Below are positions 25,659 to 33,717 of a DNA stretch of 64,000 nucleotides, one piece after another. Every line of letters starts with the position of its first letter. Positions within the stretch are counted from its first letter, which is position 1. This stretch comes from Demequina phytophila (lineage in GTDB: Bacteria; Actinomycetota; Actinomycetes; Actinomycetales; Demequinaceae). The DNA lies in NCBI RefSeq assembly GCF_000971135.1, contig NZ_BBLW01000006.1, positions 166,778-230,777 on the forward strand. The letters are read 5' to 3'. The notes under the pieces are model-generated. The model worked only from the letters and a program-made list of their open reading frames with translations. It searched no databases and was not told where the DNA came from. Position numbers and translations under genes: made by a program.

Positions 25659-26879
25659 CTACTCGTGTTCAGGCAGCCGCGGCGCCGACACACCTGGATC
25701 ACGACCGATGAGCGCCGCGCGCGTGACGGCGGCGGCGCCGAACCGATCGCGGACCGCATCGAGGGCGGTATCGAGGGCGGTGTCGGGGGCGCTGTCGATG
25801 CCCGCCCCGTCGTTCAAGTCGATCGGAAGCTCGAGTTGAACCTCGCCGGCGCGGGTCAGCTGCGCGAGCGAGACGCCGATGAGGGTGACGCCACGCGCGG
25901 CGATGTCGGGACCCGCGGCAGCGAGCAATCGCTGGGCGACGGCGAGCAGCACCTCGGTGCGATCGGTAGGCGCGGCGAGCGTGTGCGATCGGGTCGCCTT
26001 CGCGAAGTCGCCGTAGCGCAGCCTCAGGACCACGGTGGCGCACGACGATCCGCGGTCGCGCAGGCGCTTCGCGAGGCCGTCGACGATCTGGGTGGCGATC
26101 AGCCCGAGCTCACCAGCCGTGTACGACCGACTGCCGAGCGCGCGCTGCGAGCCGATGGATCCGTGGCGCTTGGTGGTGTCGACGGGCCGCGGGTCCCGGA
26201 GCCGGGCCAGCGCGTGCAGATGCGCGCCGGCCGCCTTGCCGAGCCACTGCTCGGCAGTCGCGGATTCGAGCTCGGCCAGCTGCCCGACGGTGTAGACGCC
26301 GTTGCGGTGCAGCTTCTCCGCGGTCACCGCGCCCACGCCCCAGAGCCGTTCGACCGGGAGCGGATGAAGGAACGCCTCCTCGCGGTCAGGCGCCACCACG
26401 AGGAGCCCGTCGGGCTTGCTGACCGCGCTCGCCACCTTCGCGAGGAACTTGGTTCTCGCGACGCCTACCGAGATCGGGATCCCGACCTCGGCACGCACGC
26501 GTTCCCGCAGGCGCACGGCGATCTCCTCGGGTGACCCGGCCAGGCGGCGAAGCCCCCCGACCTCGAGGAACGCCTCGTCGATCGAGATTCCCTCCACGTA
26601 CGGCGTGGTGTCGTGGAATATCGCGAACACCGCACGGCTGGCGGCGGAGTAGACCTCCATGCGGGGCGGGACGACGATGGCGTCAGGACAGAGCGCACGC
26701 GCCCGCTGCACCCCCATCGGGGTGCGAACGCCCCGCGCTTTGGCTTCATAGCTCGCGGCCACCACCACGCCGCCGCCCACGATCACGGGCCGTCCGCGCA
26801 GTGCGGGATCGTCCCGTTGCTCGACCGAGGCGTAGAACGCGTCGAGGTCGGCGTGGAGCACGGTCGCTTCGCCCCGCAT
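25659..26879 (-). CDS. dinB: DNA polymerase IV, Y family
   Basis: A 406-residue translesion DNA polymerase. Catalytic motifs are DLDAFYASVE near residue 10 and SIDEAFLEVGG near 100, which carry the Asp and Glu metal ligands. The helix-hairpin-helix region (WGVGAVTAEKLHRNGVYTVGQL) and the little-finger domain follow. The start is the ATG at 26879, since AGGAGG lies seven bases upstream; the frame is open further. The C-terminus has a short Asp/Ala repeat (TALDTALDA) and no obvious beta-clamp motif beyond QLELPIDL, which may serve. No LexA box is obvious upstream. Confidence 0.93.
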   Translation of the reverse strand: MRGEATVLHADLDAFYASVEQRDDPALRGRPVIVGGGVVVAASYEAKARGVRTPMGVQRARALCPDAIVVPPRMEVYSAASRAVFAIFHDTTPYVEGISIDEAFLEVGGLRRLAGSPEEIAVRLRERVRAEVGIPISVGVARTKFLAKVASAVSKPDGLLVVAPDREEAFLHPLPVERLWGVGAVTAEKLHRNGVYTVGQLAELESATAEQWLGKAAGAHLHALARLRDPRPVDTTKRHGSIGSQRALGSRSYTAGELGLIATQIVDGLAKRLRDRGSSCATVVLRLRYGDFAKATRSHTLAAPTDRTEVLLAVAQRLLAAAGPDIAARGVTLIGVSLAQLTRAGEVQLELPIDLNDGAGIDSAPDTALDTALDAVRDRFGAAAVTRAALIGRDPGVSAPRLPEHE

Positions 26880-26979
26880 CCCACACCTCCTGCCGCCACA
26901 CGGTCCTCCAGGAATGGTCTCACCGCCGCCCGACATCGCAGTCGCGCGGTGCCGGGTCGACGGGTCGCGCCGACTCGGC

Positions 26980-27615
26980 CTAGCGGTGCGCGAGCGCCAG
27001 GCGGACCCCCATCACGAGCAGCACAGTCCCCGCGACCGCGTCGACGACCCGCACGCCACGCGCGCTCGCCAGCCACCGCCGCGCGTAGCCCGCGCCCAGG
27101 ATGATCAGCGCGAACCACGCCAGCCCCAGGGCCGCGTGCACCGCCGCGAGCAGCAGTCCCACCGCGAGCGGCGAGTACCCGTCCGGGATGAACTGCGGGA
27201 TGGTCGCGATATAGAACACCCCGATCTTGGGGTTGAGCAGGTTGGTGGTGAAGCCCGTCGCGAGCGCCCGCCCGACCCCGCGCGGACCGGGCGCGGGCGC
27301 GAGGGCGACCGCCGCATCGTCCCCTCGCGCGGCCCGCCACAGCATGCGTCCGCCCAGGTAGACGATGTACGCCGCGCCGCCCCACGTCACCGCGCGGAAC
27401 GCCCACTCGGACGCCGCGAGCAGGGCGGCCGCGCCTACCGCGGCGGCGGCGCCCCACACGAACAGCCCGAGCGTGATGCCGAGCGCCGCTGCGGCGGCCT
27501 GGCGCCGGCCGCCCACCAGGGTCGAGCGCAGCACCAGCGTGGTGTCGATCCCGGGCACGACGGTGAGCAGGAGCGCGACCGCGCCGAAGCCGAGCACGGC
27601 CTGAGAGAGCGTCAT
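26980..27615 (-). CDS. LysE-family amino acid exporter
   Basis: A 211-residue membrane protein of the LysE/RhtB superfamily. The N-terminal TVVPGIDTTLVLRSTLVGG holds the family's conserved PGP-like region, followed by GITLGLFVWGAAAAVG and TTNLLNPKIGVFYIATIPQF. Six hydrophobic segments are visible. The ATG at 27615 overlaps the TGA of the preceding membrane-protein gene by four bases, which fixes the start. The exported amino acid is unknown. The repeated 10-mer at 27314-27323 is read as Asp-Asp-Ala. Confidence 0.9.
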   Translation of the reverse strand: MTLSQAVLGFGAVALLLTVVPGIDTTLVLRSTLVGGRRQAAAAALGITLGLFVWGAAAAVGAAALLAASEWAFRAVTWGGAAYIVYLGGRMLWRAARGDDAAVALAPAPGPRGVGRALATGFTTNLLNPKIGVFYIATIPQFIPDGYSPLAVGLLLAAVHAALGLAWFALIILGAGYARRWLASARGVRVVDAVAGTVLLVMGVRLALAHR

Positions 27616-28556
27616 GGGGCGACTGTAGAGCGGTCGGGCACGGGCGAGCGGCGCGCCGCCACCGTCCGCCACACGGCGACCGCGCCCACGATCGCGACGG
27701 CGACCACCATCCGCTCGACCGCACCGCCGTCAGGCCCGAGCGCCATCCGGAACACCTGCCCGCCCGCCGACGGGATCTCCGAGGGGAACTGCAGGTACAT
27801 GGGCGTCAGCACGTAGGACATCGCGGTCACCAGAGCCGGCACCACCCACAGCATCACGAGGATCGCGACCGTCGCGACGCCGCGGCGCACGGTCACGAAT
27901 CCGCTCCACGCCGCGGCGGCCGCGGCACCCCACCAGGGCGCCCAGACCAGCACCCGGGAGAGGGGGCTCGCGGCCACCTCGTAGCCGAACACGTCGGGGT
28001 TGTAGGCGATCGCGTCGAGCCAGAAACCCAGCGCGATCGAGGCGGCGGCCAGCGCCACCGCGGTGCCCGCGACGCCCGCGGTCGCGATGGCCCGGAGGAT
28101 GCCCGCGCCCAGCGCGATGCAGAACAGCGACCCCAGCACCAGGGCCCAGAGGTAGGCGCGCGAGCGGCCGTCGTCGCCGAGCCCGGACTGCAGCGCGAAG
28201 GCGCTCTGCGCGAGCGCGGCCAGCTGGACCACTGCCACTCCCGCCGCCGCGGCTCGGTACGGGAGCGCGCGCCCGCGGCGGCGCACCAATCGCAGGACCG
28301 CCCCGGCGAGGGCGCCGCCCACCACGAGCATCGCCGCGATCTGCGTGACGTAGTACTGGTTGAGCGGGAGCAGCGCGAGCGGCATGTCGTCGGGCAGGGT
28401 CTGCTCGACCCAGATGTTCTGCAGCGGCAGGTGGAGCCCCGTCAGCAGCCACGGGATGAGGGCCGCCCATGCTGCGACCAGGCCGATCCCGAGCGCCGCG
28501 ACGGTGGCGCCCACACTCGCGCGGGCATCGCTGCGCGTGGTCGTGTCCGTGCTCAT
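27612..28556 (-). CDS. multi-pass membrane protein, unknown
   Basis: I do not recognise a family. The 314-residue product has about eight hydrophobic helices, Ala/Val-rich, with a long outside loop after the first helix (HLPLQNIWVEQTLPDDMPL) and another before the last helix (MYLQFPSEIPSAGGQVFRM). The N-terminus is cytoplasmic and polar. The ATG at 28556 is chosen as the first start with the hydrophobic region at normal distance. It is co-translated with the LysE exporter by a four-base overlap, so a transport or envelope role is possible. Confidence 0.7.
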   Translation of the reverse strand: MSTDTTTRSDARASVGATVAALGIGLVAAWAALIPWLLTGLHLPLQNIWVEQTLPDDMPLALLPLNQYYVTQIAAMLVVGGALAGAVLRLVRRRGRALPYRAAAAGVAVVQLAALAQSAFALQSGLGDDGRSRAYLWALVLGSLFCIALGAGILRAIATAGVAGTAVALAAASIALGFWLDAIAYNPDVFGYEVAASPLSRVLVWAPWWGAAAAAAWSGFVTVRRGVATVAILVMLWVVPALVTAMSYVLTPMYLQFPSEIPSAGGQVFRMALGPDGGAVERMVVAVAIVGAVAVWRTVAARRSPVPDRSTVAP

Positions 28557-28601
28557 GCGATCAGCCCCCCGGTGCTCGTACCAGCCGCTACGCACCCTAC
28601 C

Positions 28602-28624
28602 CGGGCGCGCGAGCGGGTAGGGGG
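28602..28624. terminator. short hairpin with adjacent 10-mer
   Basis: CTACCCG and CGGGTAG form a 7-bp stem with a 10-base loop between two minus-strand genes, immediately followed by the repeated 10-mer at 28622-28631. It could terminate transcription from the SnoaL-like gene. Confidence 0.35.
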
Positions 28625-28655
28625 ACGATGCGCGGGCCGCGCGGGCAAGCGCCGT

Positions 28656-29012
28656 TCAGTCCGCAGTCTCCCGTGGGGTCATGTACCACTCGATGAACCT
28701 CGCCGCGCGGCCGTCGGGCGCGAACCACACCTCCCACAGGTTGGTGTAGCTCTCGTGGCCCGGGTAGTCGACTGTGCCCGTGATGATGCCGAGCTCGTCA
28801 TTCTCGATGAGGACCGCGAGGCTGTAGGTCGGGTCCGACGGCTCGGGTTGCTTCCACGCCTCGACGATCGCGTCGATGCCCTTCACCGGCTCCGGGTCGT
28901 TGGGCCGGAACCAGTACTCGGCTTCGTCGGTGAAGAGGGCGCGGATGTCCTCGTCGGACTTCGATTCCCATGCCTTGATGTAGCCGTCCAGCCAGTCGCT
29001 CGTGCGGGTCAT
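28656..29012 (-). CDS. SnoaL/NTF2-like protein
   Basis: A 118-residue single-domain protein with the cone-shaped NTF2-like fold of the SnoaL/DUF4440 group. The first helix WLDGYIKAWESKSDEDIRALF, the motif AEYWFRPNDPEPVKGIDAIVEAW and the final strand FIEWYMTP are typical. Members are ketosteroid-isomerase-like enzymes or binding proteins; the substrate cannot be inferred. It stands alone between two other minus-strand units. Confidence 0.8.
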   Translation of the reverse strand: MTRTSDWLDGYIKAWESKSDEDIRALFTDEAEYWFRPNDPEPVKGIDAIVEAWKQPEPSDPTYSLAVLIENDELGIITGTVDYPGHESYTNLWEVWFAPDGRAARFIEWYMTPRETAD

Positions 29013-29076
29013 GGTTCGTGTCTACCCGGCCCGGCGCGAAGGCGCCATCCGAGCGGGCGGTGCGGGCGCATCGTCC

Positions 29077-29697
29077 CTACCGCTGGGTGAGGTGCTCCAC
29101 CAGCTCGTCGATCGACACCTGCACGAGGCCGTGACGGCGCGAGAACGCGCGCAGCGCCTCGCCGCGGAGCATCTCGCCGTCGTCGCCCGCGATCTCGCAG
29201 ATCACGCCGGCGGGCGCGAGCCCGGCAAGGCGAGCGAGGTCGATGGCGGCCTCGGTGTGGCCGGGGCGCGCGACCACGCCGCCGTCCACCGCGACGAGCG
29301 GGAACAGGTGGCCAGGGCGCACCAGGTCCGCGGCGGTCGCGGAGGAGTCGTGGAGCAGCGCGACGGCGCGGGCGCGGTCCGATGCGGAGATGCCGGTCGT
29401 GATGCCCTGCGCCGCATCAACCGAGACGGTGAAGGCGGTGCGGAGGACCTCCTGATTCACCTCCACCATGGGCGCCAGGCCCAGCTCCGCGGCACGCGCG
29501 GCGGTGATGGGCGCGCAGATGAGGCCGCGGCACTCGCGCATCATGAACGCGATCCACCCGGGGGTGGCGTGCTCGGCGGCGATGATGAGGTCGCCCTCGT
29601 CCTCGCGGTCCGGGTGGTCGGTCACGACGACCGGGAGGCCGGCCGCGATGGCGGCCACCGCATCGTCCACGGCGGCGCGCGTGATGACCGCCGTCAC
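29077..29697 (-). CDS. ribB: 3,4-dihydroxy-2-butanone 4-phosphate synthase
   Basis: A 206-residue stand-alone RibB. It converts ribulose 5-phosphate to 3,4-dihydroxy-2-butanone 4-phosphate plus formate, the four-carbon precursor of riboflavin. Catalytic motifs are intact: DREDEGDLIIAAE, TTGISASDRA, RPGHLFPL and GHTEAAIDLARLAG. There is no GTP cyclohydrolase II domain, unlike the usual RibBA fusion, and no other rib gene is nearby. The GTG start overlaps the TGA of a SorC sugar regulator (GTGA), so the enzyme is tied to a pentose catabolic locus rather than to a riboflavin operon. This is unusual. It may be a paralogue with a catabolic role. Confidence 0.88.
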   Translation of the reverse strand: MTAVITRAAVDDAVAAIAAGLPVVVTDHPDREDEGDLIIAAEHATPGWIAFMMRECRGLICAPITAARAAELGLAPMVEVNQEVLRTAFTVSVDAAQGITTGISASDRARAVALLHDSSATAADLVRPGHLFPLVAVDGGVVARPGHTEAAIDLARLAGLAPAGVICEIAGDDGEMLRGEALRAFSRRHGLVQVSIDELVEHLTQR

Positions 29698-30680
29698 TCG
29701 TCGCCCACCAGCGCGCGGGCGCTGTCGACATCCGTGATGAGGACGTTGACCCAGCCACCGGTCAGGGCTGCGCGGACCGCGGGGAGCTTGCGCGCCCCGC
29801 CGGCCACCGCGATGCGGCGCGGGATGGCGCGGAGCGCCTCGGGCGAGATGCCGATGACGCGCTCGTCGAACTCGGTACGGACGGGCTCGCCGTCGGCGTC
29901 GAAATAGCGCAGGCACACGTCGCCCACGGCCCCGACGCCGCGCAGCGCCTCCTGGTCCGCGTCCGCGATGGCGTTTCCGGAGCTGGCGAGGAGCGGGCTG
30001 GGCTCCGTGGTGCCGATCCCCACGAGCGCCATGGTGAGCTGCGGCCAGTGCGAGGCGACCGTGAGCACGGACGCATCCGCCATGAGCGAGTCGCGCGCGG
30101 CCACGGAGCCCAGGAGCCCGGGCGCGGGAAGGAAGATGGGCTCGGCGCCGGTGGCATTCGCGAGGCCGGTCAGCAGGCGCGTGGCCTCCACCTGGACCCG
30201 GGACTCCCCCACGCCGCCCACCAGCTGCACCACCGTGGACGCCACCTGGGTGGTGAAGGGCCGCAGCGAGTCGACGGCCGCGAGCAACGAGGAGCTCCAC
30301 GAGGAGATGCCGATGCGGTCGCCGCCGATGAGGGTGGTCTCGAGGTAGGAGGCGGCCGCGGAGCCGAGCGCGCGGATCTCGTCGTCGCCGCCCGCGTCGA
30401 CCACGACGGCCTCGACGAGGCCGAAGTCCTTCTCGAGGCGGCTCTCGAGGTCGGTGAACACGCCCGTGGGCTCGGACACCGTGGTGCGGACGATGCCCGC
30501 CTCGACGGCGCGCTTGAGCAGCCGCGAGACGCGGGGCTGGGAGACGTGGAGCTCGCTGGCGATGTCCGCCTGGCGCAGCCCCTGCTCGTGATACATGCGG
30601 GCGATGCGCACCATGAGGCGCGTGTGCTCGTCCGCGCCGGCATAGCGGCGTCCGGGTGTCGGCATGTCACCGAGGCGCAC
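29694..30680 (-). CDS. SorC/DeoR-type sugar-phosphate-responsive regulator
   Basis: A 328-residue regulator of the SorC family. Residues 20-60 form the HTH (IARMYHEQGLRQADIASELHVSQPRVSRLL), given here as its location and pattern only. The large C-terminal domain is the phosphosugar-binding fold (GISSWSSSLLAAVDSL, VVQLVGGVGESRVQVEA, LVGIGTTEPSPL). The GTG at 30680 is chosen because AAGGGAGA lies just upstream; an ATG at 30665 is possible but lacks a site. It precedes and overlaps ribB, and follows the split transketolase genes, so it probably controls pentose-phosphate genes here with a phosphosugar as signal (inference). Confidence 0.88.
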   Translation of the reverse strand: MRLGDMPTPGRRYAGADEHTRLMVRIARMYHEQGLRQADIASELHVSQPRVSRLLKRAVEAGIVRTTVSEPTGVFTDLESRLEKDFGLVEAVVVDAGGDDEIRALGSAAASYLETTLIGGDRIGISSWSSSLLAAVDSLRPFTTQVASTVVQLVGGVGESRVQVEATRLLTGLANATGAEPIFLPAPGLLGSVAARDSLMADASVLTVASHWPQLTMALVGIGTTEPSPLLASSGNAIADADQEALRGVGAVGDVCLRYFDADGEPVRTEFDERVIGISPEALRAIPRRIAVAGGARKLPAVRAALTGGWVNVLITDVDSARALVGDE

Positions 30681-30753
30681 GGGGTCTCCCTTGGTCGGGC
30701 TTCATCGAACTTGGTCGGAAATCAGTGGTGCAAGTTTATGCGACCTCTACGCA

Positions 30754-30785
30754 GCGGCGCCCCGCGGGTTTCCGCGGGGCGCCGC
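30754..30785 (-). terminator. strong terminator of the transketolase operon
   Basis: GCGGCGCCCCGCGG (30754-30767) pairs perfectly with 30772-30785 around a 4-base loop, 22 bp after the transketolase stop. Confidence 0.7.
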
Positions 30786-30807
30786 CAGGGAGGAGACGAA
30801 GCCGGGT

Positions 30808-31752
30808 TCAGGCGCCGACGATCTCCGACGCCGCCTCGGCGATCCCGGTCGCGCTGATCCCGAAGTGGTCGAGCAACCAGCCCACCTCGCCCGTGGGGGC
30901 GAAGCCCGTGACTCCCACGAAGCGCATCGGGACCGGCTGGTGCTGCACCACCAGCTCCGCGACGGCGCCGCCGAGACCGCTCGTGAGCGCCTCCTCGACC
31001 GTGACGATGCCCTTGGTCTCGGCCGCGGCGGCGAGGATCGCGTCCTTGTCGAGGGGCGAGATGGTCGGCATGGAGAGCACCCGAGCGGACACGCCCCGCG
31101 ACGCGAGCAGCTCGGCCGCGTCGAGCGCGCGCGACACCACGGTGCCGGTCGCGATCAGCGTGACGTCCGAGCCCTCGCGCAGGGTCACGGCCTTGCCCGG
31201 AGCGAACTCGTAGCCCGCCGGGTTGACGTCCGGCACGCCCATGCGGGACACGCGGATGAACACCGGGCCGTCGTGCTGAGCGGCCCAGCGGACCGCCTGG
31301 CGCGTCTCCTCGGGGTCCGAGGGCACCACGACGGTGAGGTTCGGGATGGCGCGCAGCCACGCGAGGTCCTCGATCGAGTGGTGGGTCGGGCCCAGCTCGC
31401 CGTACGCCATTCCGGGGCTCTGGCCCACCAGCACCATGTGGTGCTCGGAGTAGGCCGCGTCCACCTTGATCTGCTCCATCGCGCGGGCGGTGAGGAAGCA
31501 CGAGGCCGCGGAGACGAACGGGATCTTCCCGCCGTTCGCGAGGCCCGCGCCCACGCCCACCATGTCCTGCTCGGCGATGCCGACGTTGATGAGGCGCTCG
31601 GGGAACTCGGACTGGAACGGGCCCAGCTTCGACGAGCCCACGGAGTCGTTGACCACCGCGACGATCCGGGGGTCCGCCTGGCCCAGCTCCACCAGGGTCT
31701 CGACCCAGGCGTCGCGGCAGTCGTGCAGCTTCTTCTCGGCGGTGGCGGTCAT
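30808..31752 (-). CDS. transketolase, C-terminal (Pyr) subunit
   Basis: A 314-residue subunit of a split transketolase. It holds the pyrimidine-binding domain (FPERLINVGIAEQDMVGVGAGLA, containing the catalytic Glu that activates thiamine diphosphate) and the C-terminal transketolase domain (VTLIATGTVVSRALDAAELL). It needs the partner encoded just upstream, which it overlaps by four bases. Split transketolases occur in specialised sugar pathways, including apulose 4-phosphate transketolase of D-apiose degradation (family knowledge). Here it sits with an isomerase and an FGGY kinase. It is the last gene before a strong terminator. Confidence 0.9.
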   Translation of the reverse strand: MTATAEKKLHDCRDAWVETLVELGQADPRIVAVVNDSVGSSKLGPFQSEFPERLINVGIAEQDMVGVGAGLANGGKIPFVSAASCFLTARAMEQIKVDAAYSEHHMVLVGQSPGMAYGELGPTHHSIEDLAWLRAIPNLTVVVPSDPEETRQAVRWAAQHDGPVFIRVSRMGVPDVNPAGYEFAPGKAVTLREGSDVTLIATGTVVSRALDAAELLASRGVSARVLSMPTISPLDKDAILAAAAETKGIVTVEEALTSGLGGAVAELVVQHQPVPMRFVGVTGFAPTGEVGWLLDHFGISATGIAEAASEIVGA

Positions 31753-32666
31753 GACTGCTCCAGCTCGGTGAGGGCCGCCTCGACCTGCTCGGCAGACGGC
31801 ACCTTGTGGTGCCAGGCGACGTTGTCGGACATGAAGGAGATCGGGTGACCCTTCATGGTGTGCGCCACGATCGCGGTGGGCTTGCCCGAGGCCGCAGGCA
31901 CGTTCGCGAACGCGTCGCGCAGCGCGCCGTGGTCGTGGCCGTCGAGCTCGATGACCTCCATGCCGAACGCGCGGAGCTTGTCCGGGAGCGGCTCGAGGTC
32001 GTTGGTGTCGGCCACGCGCGCGCCCTGCTGGAGGCGGTTGCGGTCGACGATCACGCACAGGTTGGCGAGGCCGTGGTTGCCCGCGGTCATGAGGGCCTCC
32101 CAGTTGGAGCCCTCCTGCATCTCGCCGTCGCCGGTCACCACGAAGGTGCGGCGAGCGGAGCCGTCGAGCTTGCCGGCGATCGCGGTGCCCACCGCGATGG
32201 GCAGGCCGTGGCCCAGCGGGCCGGTGCTGGCCTCGACCGCGGCGATCTTGGTGCGCGCCGGGTGGCCGTTGAGCTGCGACATGGGCTGCATGAACGTGCT
32301 GAGGTCGTCGGGGTCGATGAACCCGGCGGCCGCGAGCGTCGTGTACAGCGCGGCAGCGGCGTGACCCTTGGACAGGATGAACCGGTCGCGGTCGGGGTCG
32401 CCCAGCAGCTCGGGGCCCATGTGCAGCGAGTCGAGGTACAGCGTCACCAGGATGTCGATGACGGAGAACTCGCCGCCGATGTGGCCCAGGCCGGCGGCCC
32501 GCACCATCCGGATGTCGCGGCCGCGGACGGCGCGGGCGGCGGCGCGCAGGTGCGCGATCGCCTCCTCGCGGGTCGCGCCCTCGGGCACGCGCCCGATCAC
32601 GGTGAAGGCCTCCTGGGGCACGTCCTCGACGTGCACCTCGGGGACCAGATCTTCTTCGACAGTCAT
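31749..32666 (-). CDS. transketolase, N-terminal (PP) subunit
   Basis: A 305-residue thiamine-diphosphate-binding subunit. The PP-domain motif GDGEMQEGSNWEALMTAGN ends in the metal-ligand region CVIVDRN. Earlier come VRAAGLGHIGGEFSVIDI and FILSKGHAAAALY, the classical transketolase N-terminal sequences. The N-terminal extension of about 35 residues is acidic. It starts two bases from the stop of the sugar isomerase (an ATG with GGAGCGAG in front) and overlaps the C-terminal subunit by four bases. Together they form a split enzyme of normal total length. Confidence 0.9.
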   Translation of the reverse strand: MTVEEDLVPEVHVEDVPQEAFTVIGRVPEGATREEAIAHLRAAARAVRGRDIRMVRAAGLGHIGGEFSVIDILVTLYLDSLHMGPELLGDPDRDRFILSKGHAAAALYTTLAAAGFIDPDDLSTFMQPMSQLNGHPARTKIAAVEASTGPLGHGLPIAVGTAIAGKLDGSARRTFVVTGDGEMQEGSNWEALMTAGNHGLANLCVIVDRNRLQQGARVADTNDLEPLPDKLRAFGMEVIELDGHDHGALRDAFANVPAASGKPTAIVAHTMKGHPISFMSDNVAWHHKVPSAEQVEAALTELEQS

Positions 32667-32667
32667 C

Positions 32668-33657
32668 TCACTCGCTCCTGAGGCAGCTGAACAGGACGTC
32701 CTGGACCAGCTTCTGCGCGCCGATCGCGTCCTGACGGGACTGGGCCTCGCGCAGCGCGTCGATGTCGAGCTCGTCGAGCGCGCGGTGCAGGCCCTTGAGG
32801 AACCGGATGGAGAGGTTGGCGGCCTCGACGGTGTCCTCGCGGAAGGGGAACTGGTCGAGCTGCCACACGCCCTCCCAGTTGTTGATCTTGAGGGTGTAGA
32901 AGAACTCGAACACCTCGACCGGGTGCACAGTGCCGACCACCATGTCGTCGTCCCAGCCGCGCAGGTTGTCGTTGACGTCCATGGCCCACAGCAGGCCGTG
33001 GTCGATCAGCAGCTGGGCGGCCGCGGCCGGCGACTCGCCGCCGAACAGCGCGTGCCCGAAGTCGAGCAGCACGCCCACGTTGTCGACGCCCATGGCCTGG
33101 ATGCCCAGCGCGGTCTTCGCGGCCGAGTCCCAGAACATCTTGTTGCGGGGCTCACGCGGCTTGTACTCGATCACGATCTTGATGTCCGAGTTCGCCTGGG
33201 CGAGCTCGCGCATGCCGTCGACCGCGAGGCGCCACTGCTGGCCGTGGTCCACCTGGAACGGGTAGTCCCAGCCGTCCTGGCCGGGCCACACCTTGAGGTA
33301 GTTCGCGCCCAGTGCACGCACCACGTCGGCGGCCTCGTTGAGGAACGCGATCGCGTCCGCACGCACCTGCGGGTCGGGGTTGGTGAAGGCGCCCTTGCCG
33401 TACTTGCGCATGTAGATCTCGGGGGTGACGCCGATGCACTCGAGGCCGTTCTTCGCGAGCGCCTCCTTGACCTGCTCGACCGTCACGCCCTCGGTGAAGG
33501 GGTACGGCACGTCGACCACGGAGAGGTCCTCGACCTCGCCGGCGCGGTCGATCTGCTCGAGCGTGGTGAGGGGCTCCTTGTAGCCGTCGGTCGCGTAGCG
33601 GTCGAGGTAGCTGGCGAAGTGCCAGAGCCCGGCTCCGAAGCGAGGAAGTTCAGACAT
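32668..33657 (-). CDS. xylose-isomerase-like TIM barrel sugar isomerase
   Basis: A 329-residue TIM-barrel protein of the xylose isomerase/AP endonuclease 2 family. Metal-ligand signatures are [11 protein letters not shown] (Glu), [10 protein letters not shown] (Asp/His) and DVNDN (Asp). A homologous isomerase converts D-apiose to D-apulose in characterised D-apiose pathways; L-rhamnose isomerases are another relative. The start is fixed by GAAGGTG 8 bp upstream, and the gene has its own promoter at 33660-33700. It leads the isomerase-transketolase operon. Substrate is an inference from the gene set. Confidence 0.82.
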   Translation of the reverse strand: MSELPRFGAGLWHFASYLDRYATDGYKEPLTTLEQIDRAGEVEDLSVVDVPYPFTEGVTVEQVKEALAKNGLECIGVTPEIYMRKYGKGAFTNPDPQVRADAIAFLNEAADVVRALGANYLKVWPGQDGWDYPFQVDHGQQWRLAVDGMRELAQANSDIKIVIEYKPREPRNKMFWDSAAKTALGIQAMGVDNVGVLLDFGHALFGGESPAAAAQLLIDHGLLWAMDVNDNLRGWDDDMVVGTVHPVEVFEFFYTLKINNWEGVWQLDQFPFREDTVEAANLSIRFLKGLHRALDELDIDALREAQSRQDAIGAQKLVQDVLFSCLRSE

Positions 33658-33671
33658 TTTTATTCACCTTC

Positions 33672-33687
33672 GATTCTTGTTGCAATC
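33672..33687. promoter_or_regulatory. promoter-operator of the isomerase operon
   Basis: GATTCTTGTTGCAATC lies 15-30 bp upstream of the isomerase start. Read on the minus strand it resembles 37319-37334 before the nucleoside-hydrolase-like gene (12 of 16 positions). A -10-like TATACT lies just upstream on the minus strand (around 33690-33695). It probably binds one regulator, either SorC or TetR. Confidence 0.45.
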
Positions 33688-33717
33688 AGTATAGGACGAG
33701 GGGTCGGCGATGACCAG

